Source: Phalacrocorax aristotelis
Taxonomy: Eukaryota > Chordata > Aves > Suliformes > Phalacrocoracidae
Reading direction: 5' to 3'
DNA length: 64,000 nucleotides
NCBI RefSeq assembly: GCF_949628215.1
Contig: NC_134297.1
Coordinates: 6,448,001 to 6,512,000, forward strand
A program made the position numbers and the translations under genes. The notes beneath the pieces are model-generated. The model did no database searches. It saw only the letters and a program-made list of their open reading frames with translations, and had not been told where the DNA came from. Within the stretch, counting starts at the first letter, position 1, and every line of letters starts with the position of its first letter. Shown one piece after another: positions 24,601-36,600 of this stretch.

Positions 24601-27600
24601 CGAGCGGTTAGATACGTGGTTAGACTGAGTAACCACAGGTTCCTACAGTGGTCTCCGTTGCAGGGTTTTTTGTGAAGCTCCCAATGAGCTTCACAAGATC
24701 TGTAAAACAAATATTCACGCTGTTTTGGGGAGGTTTTTTGGTTTGATTTTGTCGCCCCTGGAATGCTAAATCACTTTGAATCAGTAGCAAGGGTTTGTTT
24801 TTTGCCTGCCTGATGTTAATAAATTATTCTCTCGGTCTCTTTCTGCCAACTTTGTCCACTAGGAAAGCTAGCTGACAAGTTGTGTATGTGTGAGTTGTGA
24901 TGAGTTTTAGTCCAGAAGTTATTTTTGCTTTGAACAAATTGTTTTGAAGCGATGAAAGATTTTTGTAAATGTACTTTCCTGTGTATTATGGAATCTCTGT
25001 ATCCTGGTAACCACAGTGATTATATTCACTAACTCTCATGTAGCTGAAGTGCCTTAAGATGGAAAGGACTCGCTACCAAACCATGTGGAGAAGTTTCTTG
25101 CAAAAAATGATATCTCAGTACTCCTCCGTGTGTGCGCTGTTGTCGGTGAAGCCTTTGTGCTACGAACGGTGATAGTTCATGTTAACAGCTCACTAATGAA
25201 AGGTAGATCTGAAAGGAGAGTCAAATGTTTTTCCTCAGCAGAGTGAAGCACTATTAAATCATAGCCACTTTTCCTACGTTGTGTTTTGGATCTCCCTTCC
25301 AATTGTCCAGGAAGGCAAAATTCCCCTGTGGCCATTTTCTTCAGTAGATTTTTAGTGTACGTGAAAACATTTAACTTGCACTGAAGTTTTCACTTGCTGG
25401 CTAGCTAACGAGACATCTTGAGTCTCTGTGGTTCAGATGCCCAGGTAATTCATGTGGGAAAGCAGTAATTAGTCTTGCTGTGCAAGACAGAATGATGACA
25501 CAGATTGGAGCGATGAGGGGTTGAGGATTAAACCGGGCTGAGCCCGCTGACGGGTGACCTCAGGCAAGTCACTTGACTTTGTGCCTTAGTTTAGCCCAGT
25601 AATAAATAGGTCTAGCCTCCATGTGCTGTAGTATGACTTAGAATCGCTCCATAAGAAAAGGTGCTTTAAATAGCACCCTTGCTGTGTTTTGCTGAAAAGG
25701 GGAAGTGGCCGTAAGCGCAGCCATCCGATACTTCGTGTGAAAATTGTTCCTGATGCCCTTGTGAGGAGCAGAAGGAAGCTTGAGCGAACAGGTGTATCTG
25801 GACCTGCCTGTGCGCTGTGTAACAACTGTTAACGGCATCATAGTACTGCCTACCTCTTCTCTCACCCTTATATTTTTAGGGTGGCTTTTCTGGTAAAGTG
25901 CAGCAGTCCCAGCCATTACACACAACCTTTAGTTTTGAAAGCTTGAGGCCTATCAATCTTATTTTAAAGGACACTGTTCTGGGTACAGTAACATTTATTC
26001 AGGGAATGTTCCAACTGAGTTCTTCTGAACTTTGTCTCTCCGGGGACAGAAGAGAGGATGCCAAAGGCAACCATGTTACACAAACAACTTCAGGAAACCA
26101 AGGCTAGGCTGAATCGTGGTTTTACTGAATTTGATCTCTGCTCCCTGAGACTAGCTAGGCACCAGTACTGCCTGCAGCATTGCTTTCCCTATCTGAATGT
26201 GCCAGTTCCTGAGTGCAAATGTCTGACGGCAGATTATCTGCCCAATGACTCATGTAGGCTTGGTTTATGGAGCATGATAAACCAGAGGAGGAGGGGGAAG
26301 TAACCTGCTAACTCATTAGTAAAAATTCCAAGGACAAAAAGGCTGCCCTGAGTCACAGGTACTTGGAAATCTTCCTTTTTCTCTGCAGAAAGGCAGAGGA
26401 AGGTGCAATAGCAGGAAGGAATGCTTCAGGCTTCAGCAATGTTTTGCTCTTTGTAATGCTACGGTTGCTGTCGGCACATACAAAAGTACATAGATGACTG
26501 TCGCTGAACGTCAGAGCGTCCGAGGCTGCACGTTAGCCATGAACAGCGGCCATCTAAATATAAACTGCACCCAAGCTAGCCTTGCAGCTTCTGCATTGGT
26601 TTCCAGTCTTCTGCTGGTGCAGAATCCTCTACCACAAAAGTCAATAAAGGACGAGCAGATGAGAACTCCACCCCTTCCAGCAAGTTAAAGTAAGCCAAAG
26701 ACTGCTTTACTGAGATTTCTGCCATTTAAATTCGAAAGCAAACACAGGCTGGTATTATCAGCTCACACCAGATCTGCCTGCAGACAATAATTCTTCCTGT
26801 CTTGGACCCCTGCCCATGTGCATTATTGTAATTATCAGCAATTTAAAAAAAAATAAAGCAATAAAGCTAGGATGAGCTGCTAGTCTGTAGATTTACTGCC
26901 TGCTGTGTCAGGCATTCATTAGCCTTCCTGGGTTCAAGCCACCTATCTGCTGAATAAAAGCAGGAAGAGAAGCTAAGGAAAACAAAGCGTGAAACACAAT
27001 TTGAAGCACAAATTGAAAGCTCTGCTTATGTTTACAAGTTAAAAATCCAAAACCTGGGGAATTTTAAGTATTGTGTTCAGAAGTTCTTGTACATAAAGTC
27101 CTTCTGCCAACTTTCCCTACTTTTTAATTGAAGTGTTGGTTTCCTGAATGCTACCTTGCCATAAACCATTAATTCACAGGTGAGGTTTGCAGCAGTGAGC
27201 ATTAGGTTTAAGGGCTGCGTGGTACGTCGAGACCAGGAAGGCTCAGCTTTGCAATTCCAACCCAGCTGTTCTCCTTCCAAAAGCTTCAGCGTAACACTTC
27301 ACATCAGGTGGCAGTGATAGGCTGTGACTACAAGCATCTCTTCTTGATATTTTTTTTTTATTTTTATTTTGCCAAGGAGGGCTGGCCTCTCCTTACAGAA
27401 GAGAAATGCCCACAGCTTCAGCTTTGTAGACAGCAGTAATGTGGGGTGTGCAGCTGGGTTTCGAAGCAGTCAAGTCCCTGCACAAATACACGTACCAATT
27501 TTTCAGCCAAGGAAAGGGTGAAAAGTTAGAATACTCACACATTTAAAAGTGGCAGCCTTCAAGGGTTATGCTCACAGGAGGGCTGATAAGGTAGCAAGAC

Positions 27601-30600
27601 TCGTTTTTTTTATCAAAGGAAATGTTAGAATTCCTCATTGGTCTTGAAAGCGTTCAACCTATATCCCCCATATCTGTGGATGGTATAGGAAGAGCTGCAG
27701 TGCTATCATCCCTGTGTTGCACTACAGATAGAACAGGATATGTATTTTAAAAGAATATATTCAGAAAAGCTTTTTTTTTTTTCCTCATTCTTTAATAAAG
27801 GTGGGAAGCATGATTGATCTGGATAAGGACTGTGCTGAACAGCATGTTCTGAAGTCCCTCAGGTTGTGGTTCACGTGCGTTCTGATGTAATAAGCAGAAT
27901 TACTTTCGAGGGCTTTTGCTTAATTAAAAACAAACAGCGCAAGTAATCTTTCAAAGTACTGCCTGGCATTTTTTTGTCAGTGGAGCAGCAAATAGTTGTG
28001 GAACACTCGTAGCTCTTCTGAGGAGGAAGGAAATCTGATCAGACCTGCAGACAGTCCTGCAAAAGGCAGTGAATGCCCTCGGCAGCCATTAATCTGTGTT
28101 CTCTGGCCACCAAGTCAATGCAATTCACAATTAGAGCTTTTTTCCAGCAGCTTATAAATTCTAGAGGCTGGCATTTCAGTTTTAAAGCAACTTAATCTTC
28201 CATGGTTTCATCTGGCCAGGGCCGCTCGTGTATTGCTGCAGAGGAAGCCTGATGGAAAGCACAAGCAGTAGGAGCTTTCCTAGCAGGCTCTCGATCCTTC
28301 TCAAACCTTGCAGCCCTGTAACCAGGGCCAGCGTCTCTCGTTGTGCTTGTGCAACAGGGAGTCCACGTGCCCAGCAGCTGACGCGTTTGCACCAAACGCG
28401 TTAGCTGGGAGACTGATTTTTCTGTAATGCGTATTCCTAGATTTTCTTTAGAAGCAATATGCGATGAGAACAACGTTTTAGCGTAAATGAAAAGCGAATC
28501 TAAGATTTCCTGCGAAGCTCCCGTCCACTCTGGTTCTGCTGGAGTAAAGGCTCATGTTGTGGCTATTCTGATCAGATGAGCAAGGCTACTGTCATGTTTC
28601 CCCTCACGGAAGATTCGGAATGTAGTTAAATTTGACGTTTTGCAGATACCTCTGTGCTATAAAGGACAGCTCTCAGGAACTCATTTATATGAAGTATAAT
28701 GAACAACCACTCTTGTTGAGAAACTCCAGTCACCCAAAGTCCCCAGCAGCATGCCAGAAGGCTTTCCTGAATAGCATTCGATAGGGAGCTGAGTAGACAG
28801 CATGCTCAATAAGCTACGCTGTGATAAGGTTTAACAGATCCTGGAAATATGAGGCAAAGTAAATGACTGTGTTTTTCATTTTTTTGCCTTTTTTGAACCA
28901 GAACTGCAGTGTATTGCATGAGTTTGGGGGTAGATGTCAAATACTCCTTACTTCACATAAGCTGAGAGGAATTCCGATGCATTTTTGTTCCCTGCATTGA
29001 AGTAGAGGAACACTAGAGAGCAGAAATGACTTAAATTCACAAAAAATCCTCCCTAAAGAATGTTGTTGTGCAAAGCCATGTCCGTAATCTCTCCAGCCTC
29101 GCATCCCTCCCTTGAGATGATAGATACTTGCAGGAAGAAAAGGCATGAGCCTTTTTTCAGAGCATAGAGCCCAGGCCTCTGGATGGATAAAGCTCACCGA
29201 TCAAACCTGCTGTCACAAGTTGGAAGGGGCTAGTAGTAAATAAAAGACTGGATACTTGGGCAGAGACACTTCCATCAGAGAAGAAGAAGATTTAGAGGTT
29301 TGAATTGCAGTGTTTCAGGACTGTAAATCAGGCACTGCATGACAAGGTGAGGAATTCGACTGTCGTGAACTGGCCAGAGATTTATGTATTTACGGAATCA
29401 AATAGTTCTTTGGTCTTGGAAAGCAAACTGAATTACAGAATTATACCAAAAGGCAGGGCAGCATTTTACGACGAAACATCTTGTAAATGCAGGTGCCAGC
29501 AAGGAAGGTAAGGGTTTATGTAACAGTCTTTTCCCAAATAACATTTATCTTGCCTTCGTGTTATGGATACGTATTAATAGGATAATAGCTTCTAAAATAA
29601 CGTTAGCCAAGGACGTACACAACGGGATGAACTCTCTTCCATTAATTGTATGTTGCCCCTCCCGAGCTGTCAGTCTGCTTATTTAAGAGATTGGATAGTT
29701 GCTCCTCAGCGCTGAAAGAGGCGGCTGCTTCCATTTATGGCTGGGAAATTCCCAAAGAAAAATGTGCTGTCAGTTTGTTCAGCCCTCTGCAATGTGGAAT
29801 GGGAGAATTCTCTGAAGTACTGAAGAGCTTAACTAAGGACATGGCTTTATCCCAAGCTTCGTGCTGGCTTACATGTTCCCCAGCGCTCCTTTTGCAAAGG
29901 GATGCTTGAATGTAGACTGGCTAACCTCAGGCATCGCCAGCCCGAGCAATCTGCTTTTATTTTTGGTATGCCGAAGGCAATTGTGGGGAGCAACAGAAGC
30001 TGACTTTGTCCCAGAAAACTCTCCTGGGTGACTTTCTTCACTAAAGTAGCAGCACTAAAGGTGTGGCCTCCACCATTACAGATGAAATTTGCTGTGCTGT
30101 ATTCTCTCATGACAGGTAGAATGAGATGAAAATGCTACATTAAGTAACTGAGGTGTTTGGTGGCTGAAGTGGATTGTCAGTGGTGAAAAATTGAAGCCCA
30201 TTACTCAAAACCTGATCTTGCGGGTCACGGGGTTAAAGATTCAACTTGTGTATATCAGAGTTCATTAACTTAACAGTGCAATTCAAGAAAAGATTTCTTC
30301 CATTTGATTAAAAGTGATGAAATCAAGCAAGTAATTAGTCTCGTTTGTTCAGCTGTGAATTGGGGCTTAGCATGTTCTGGTAGCTAAGGCAACAGCACTC
30401 TACTGATATGCAAACTATTTGAGCAATCCGCGGAGGAGGACTGATACCTTTGCCACAGTGTGGAGGTGTCAGGCCGGAGAGACAGCAAAAATAAACACAA
30501 GCTCGCATCAGTATGTAAATAGGGGGTGGTCATGATATCAGGAGGTTGGTATGTGTTTGAACAGGAGTTTTGCTCATGCGGGAGCTGTTACAAATGGATT

Positions 30601-33600
30601 ACGGATGGATGTTTCTGCCTCTCGGGATGGAGCCTGCACCCCTCCTGCCTATGCAGTTACCTTGTTTTGCTGCATACTTGTTAAGTTTGCTTTGAAGGGA
30701 ACAGATTTCAAGCATAGGCAGTGCTAATGATCTCCGAACTGTTCATAACACGTACATGTTACTCTCTTTTGATGCACTGTGTTCTTCTTACGTGGGTTAA
30801 TGCTTTGTGCATGCTTCATCTTGCGTGCTCTTTTCAGAGTTCAGCTTGAATCTTGGATGTAGCTGTAGTTTTGTCATCAAAGTCATGTTGTGGATTGTTT
30901 CCTTTAACGTGTCAAGTCTTGTGCTCTCTGGAAAGCGGTTGTTGGTACCGAAGTGGTGTTTGTTTGGAGAAAGATAAAAAGGCCCTCTTATAAAGTCTGT
31001 ATGTGTGTGTTTATGGAGTTATGAAGGATCATTCCACGTTTGCCGCCTTCTTCTGAAACGATAGGTCAGGGAGGAAGGCAGTGCAAAAGCCTAGGTTTTG
31101 CTGAGTGGTATCGGTTGGCACTTGTTAGAAGCACGCGTTTTATATTAAATGATTTCTGAAAGAGCAAAGTTATTGCACCCCGTTCCCCAGCCTCAGGGTA
31201 TTCACCAGAAATCCTCCTGTACCTGAAGTGTCTTTCCTTGGTTGGGACAGAGTACAACAAATGTACCTGCACCGAGCTTGAAAGCATAGAGTAACTTGGA
31301 AGCATTTTGTTCCTGGGACATCGACGCCAGTATCTGTTACATGTAGTTCAATATCCCATTACTTTGTGACCTGTGCTAGAACTTGCTCTTTTGAGCGTCT
31401 GCTGGGTGAAGGGGTTAGAGTGCATAGAAGCCTGTTTCTTGTGTAAGACTGTGTCTCCTAAGTGACATGCAGTGGAATAGTTCTTAAAACTCATGGAGTA
31501 ATTTTTCTGAAGTCAAGACATGAATTTATGCTTTTGTGTCTCAAGTTGGTTTTATGCCCCGGGCACTAGCCATGTGTTCAGCACTAAAGAATCTCCGAAT
31601 GTTGAAACATCTTATCTCCAGGCAGTGATCTTGTGTGTAAATGGGGAGGGGAAGAAATGGGCTAATTATAATGGAGTTAATTTTTTCCTAATATCCAGCA
31701 GCTGGGAGCTGTACGCAGGGGCTATCCCGTTGAAGTCTTTCCTTCGCTCCTCTAATTGCTTTAAGCATACACGTATTGATATAAGTTGGTGGTTGGACTT
31801 GATGTTCTTGAAGGTCTTTTCCAACCTTAATGATTCTATGACTTCTCAGTTGATGGAGATCTGCAGGCAGCAGGGAGGGAACAGCACCCACTGTAACGTG
31901 TGCGTTTTTGAGTACATGAAAAGTTAAGTATGAAGGTGGGACTGGTGGCCGAGGGTGGTGCTGCCTGCCAGGAAGAAAGCAGCTTAGGGGCAGCGGTGCC
32001 CCGAAGCCTCTGTACTCTAATCTGCCTTGTCTGAAGTAGTTGAAATGGATTTCATTCCCCTAAACACCTTAAAGAGCTTTCGATTTAGGAGTCCATCTGG
32101 TTTTTTTGCCTCATACCTCTTTTCTTTTTTTTTTTCCTTTTACAAAAGCTAGTAGTTACGTAGGGAGAGGATGTTCAGCTCCCAGCACCCACTCAGTCTT
32201 TTCAGAAAAACCCCAACTCTGCAATTTAATTTAATCCCCTTTTTCTTCTTTTGGTCAGCCAGCAAGATTTCAGAAAGGGAACCTGACCTTGTTTTCATTG
32301 ATCAGTCTGCAGTTTGACCTGAATGTGGGGCTGGGTTGTTGGGCTTTTGTCTGCTGGTGCAGGGTGGGAAGTGCAGAGAATACTCATCAGAAGCCAGGCG
32401 GTACAAATACCCACAGGAGTGCACCGAAGGAGAGACAGCAGGCTTTGAGGAGTTGGCTGCAACAGCTATGTTTTTCTGATTGAGAAGGGTAGTCATCTTT
32501 ACTTGTGTGTTTGGGCAAGAAGCTCAGGTGTTTCTATCCCAAATATTTGAAGATTTTGGGAGAAACACACAGCTTCAAACGTTGGACGGGCTCCGTGCAG
32601 TTGGAAGGAGTTATTTTATTAGTAGGAGCAATTCCTGCTTTGCGTGTAACCTCACAGCAGTGTTTCTGCCAAAAGTTACGAGTGAGTTATCTTCAAGTAT
32701 CGGTTTAAGTTTCTCAGACGTCTGGTTTAGCCTTTGTGGGTGCCACCTTTAAGTGTGAATTACTTTTGGTTTTGGAAAGCTGTTGTTGCAATAATAAAAG
32801 CAGAGTTTGGAAAAACGAACACCTTGCTGGTGAAACCTTGGTGTGGGCTCACCAGCTTGAAGGAATATGGTTATGAAATAAGTTTGCAAGACTCCACTGA
32901 TAGCTGGCTTAAGCGGGAGCCCTCTGAGAAGATGCCAGAGGGCTTCTGGTTCTTTGAGTTGTTCTGCTTTGGATCAGATAAAGCAATCAACATGTTTTTG
33001 TTTGTCTTCACAGGCTCTCGCAGCCAATGCTGGGACAGGGTTTGCGGTGCCAGAGCCTCAAATTGCCATGTTCTGTGGGAAGCTAAATATGCATGTGAAT
33101 ATCCAGACTGGGAAATGGGAACCTGACACTTCCGGGACCAAGAGCTGCTTTGGGAAAAAGGAAGAGATTCTGCAGTACTGTCAGGAGGTGAGTTTTTCTG
33201 TGTGATCCTGAATCTTCACCGCTGCTGAGGAATTGGATTCCAATTTAGCCTGTCAGTAGCAAATTAACCCTGCAGGAGACTAACTTGCGCTTGACTCGCT
33301 CAGTTCCCTGAACTGTCTTGCTGGGTTACTGCGTCGGGAGAGCAGGGGGGATGCTGCGGTGGGGTTTAGGGGGTATCACTGATTCAGATCAGCTTACGCT
33401 GCTACAGAAGGTCCTTGGTCCGTAAGTCAGAGAGGTATCTCTGGCTGTCTTTGCAGGGGTTTCTTCAAAGGTTCTGCTGCTGAGGCAGTTAACCAGCATC
33501 CGCTCCGTGTCTGTGCAAAATGGAACCTGTGATGCCTATTCTAATCAGAATGTGCCCGTGTTGTTCTCAGTGATGTGTTCAGATCAGCCAGCATATCAGA

Positions 33601-36600
33601 AAAATACTGCCATCAAAATGTTGACAGTATTTTTAGGCTCATACTTTATTGTAAAAAACATAGTCTCCTTTCAATGTGCTCCAGATACACTGTAGCATAT
33701 TGGCCTTGATAGGTGTCTTTAATTGCTCCTCTGAGGTGGCAGGCACGTAAAATACCACAAGGAATGTGTTTTTTTAAGTGAGGAAAGTGTTAGAGCACAC
33801 CACGTCTGAACTGGAAAATGTTTAAAACTGTTCTACAAGGCTGATATAACCGGGGCTACATTTGTTTCATGCAGTGGAAGCCTAAATATAAGTCAGAGTC
33901 TGGACTTGAGGACTCGAGCAGGATGTAGGGATCATATTAATGCTTCATAAATGGAGCAGGCGTAGGGAAACCTGAGGAGGTAGGTGCTTGGCAAGTGACG
34001 AGGGAGTCTGAAGATGTTACTAAACCCTATTTGTTGGTGATTGCCCTCTTCCAGAGGGTATCGTGCTGCACCAGGCAGAATAGCACAGGTAAATACTTCT
34101 CCGCTACGGTGCAAAGCCAAACACCTCAGCTTAGTGTCGATGAAGGCTCTTGCCCCTGACCTGCCTTTCTGCTGCCCCAAGAAAGTGATGACACATTCCG
34201 TTCCTCGAGCCCTGTGTGACAAACGGCTGGGGATTTTTTTATGTCTTCAGCTGTTGTAAGCTTGATCCAGAAGAGAATGTGTATCCACATGCACATTTGA
34301 ACTAGCTTTTGTGTAGAGAATCAGCCTCGCTACTTCTGGGTGGGAGCCACTTTGGACATCCTTTTCTGGAGAGAAACTATCTCTGTGTCTTGTTCAACAG
34401 ATGTATCCAGACCTTCAGATTACGAACGTTGTGGAAGCCAATCAACCAGTCAGCATCGAGAACTGGTGCAAGAGAGGGAAGAAACAGTGCAAAGACCGCA
34501 CTCATATTGTCGTGCCCTACAAGTGCCTGGGTGAGTGCCTGGTGTGATGTGTTTGTGCATTCTTGTGGGAGGAGCAAAGGATTGCCTCCTGGCATCTTGC
34601 AGAGAGAACAACTCATTTCATAAAGCTTCTCTTGTATCAGGTTACCATTTCCACATCCAGCTTCCACTTACACGTTTTTATTTCCACAAGATGGAACTCT
34701 GCCTTTCTCAAACAGATCGACAGCTTGATAGCAGCTGTGGTGGAATAATGGTGCCTGGCGTGAAAAAGAAATCCCCATTCTCTCTGCAACTGCCATAAAA
34801 ACCTGAAGGCTATTGTATCTGAGTATCACAAAGACATTGGGATTTAATACTCTGATCCTATTTTTGTGGAGCTTTAATATTTTGTTGCCTTGGAGACTTA
34901 AATGCTCAGTGTGTTCAGGCTTCCTGCTTTGGTCTTGGCAAGAGATCTCCATTCTATTTCAACGACTATATTTAAACTTTGCTGTTTCAAAGAGGCCCTG
35001 CTTCTTGCAGCTGCATCCCATGTCCCTACTTTGAACTGTGAAAGAATATGAGATAAACTGTGATGGATTTCTTGGTGCTTTCCAGAATTGATCCACCCAC
35101 TTGAATCAGGCAACATGTTTAGCTTGTTTACCTTGCAGCTTTTGACCTGTAGGTTGCGCCTGACACTGTGGTGCACCGCGTGTGTTCTTAGCAGTAAGCT
35201 TAGTCTCAGCTGGCTGAATCTCTTCTTTTTTTCTGGAAAAGACTTGTTCTGCAAGAAGGCTTGCACGATCTTGGAGAATCTGGTTGTTGGGAGCATTCGG
35301 TGGGAACCGGTTTTCATAATTCATATCTGATCTCAGGTTGGTGTGTGGTTTGACATAGGAGAACACAAGCAAAATCTGTGGAACTGTAGGAGTACTGTTC
35401 TCCTGTATGTAACACCCTCCACTAGACAATCATAAAGCACTTCATAAGAAATGAAATTTGGTGTGGATACATCCTGGGAGAAGGATGCATTTCTTTATAG
35501 AGGTGGAAATTCAGGTCTGAGAAGCAACCAAACCCAGCTGATTATAGAGAGAACTTCTAATGGAAATAAGGATGAAAGCAAGATCTCTGGATTTATAAGG
35601 AGTCATCTCTCTTAGAAATAATCCTCCCCAAGCCTATTCTCCAGCTGAAAAATAAGCTGATTTTAGTGACGCTGCCTTAAAAGTTGTTAAACGTTGAACT
35701 ATCTGTTAAAGTTTTTAATTAGCATCTTTCACAGTGTTCCTGACTTGTTTGGCCCAGCCTGCAAGGCAGCTTTGGTTTTCAGATCTGAATTACAAGTCGT
35801 TAGTCTCTACATGTATAAAATACCTTTTCATTGTCTTTAGCAGTCCGTAAATGGCTGGTCGTAAGTGGATTGTGTTTCTCAGGGGCGCACATGACTCTCT
35901 GATTACAGTCAAACTACGTTGTTGGTTTTTTTTTTGTTGTTCCCATGCTTGCTTGTGTCTTCCTTGCTACAGTAATGCACAGGCTATCTTGAGGCAGGAT
36001 CTTGCTGTCATACCAAGTTTAACATTCTCGTGCCTCCCCCCACCAACGAAAGCTCTTTTGTATTTCAAAGGTGAAGAGGGGGAAGAGGAGAACCCATTAG
36101 CACTGTCACTGAACTGTAAAATAAAGGTAACAATAGGATGATGGGAGCAGGGCTGAGCCTGGTGAGGTGTGAAAAGACAAACTGCTGACAGTTCTGGCTA
36201 AGCTGCTAGGTGGCATGGAGGGGCCTCTGATGCCGGCGCTGATCTGAAAAGGGAGAGGATTTTTCTTTTTCGGTAGCAGTGGCCATGTTATGGGGAAGGT
36301 GTCCATGAACGTGCAGTGTGTAGGGGTTTGCCAGTTCCTAGGTGAACAGAGAGGACCTTCCGTGTGCCTAATGCAAAGGCGTTAGGATTCAGTGTTTGAA
36401 AAACAGTGAAGCTGTTTGGCTGCTGTTTATTACTGGTTATTGTATTTCATCAGTTTTTGAGTCTTCTGCCTTCAGTCCCCAGAACCACAGTCTCTTGATT
36501 TTAAAGTTTGGTCAGTTTTAGCTTTCTTCTTGAAAACTTTTTAACTAACCTCTCATGAGAGGGAAGGAGGAAGGATTAACAACTCAAAATTGTAACTGGC

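Larger units (their letters stand above)
9611..33013 (+). other. APLP2: APLP2 intron 1 (23.4 kb)
   Basis: Donor GTGAGT and acceptor TTTGTCTTCACAG. It contains the rest of the CpG island, a duplicated AT-rich unit near 10440, a possible structured hairpin at 19764-19844, a G-run/C-tract element at 24100-24171, a MIR-like SINE near 25550 and a CR1 3' end near 31800. I found no coding exon, tRNA or known small RNA in it. Long first introns in this gene family commonly hold enhancers, but none is proved here. Confidence 0.85.
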
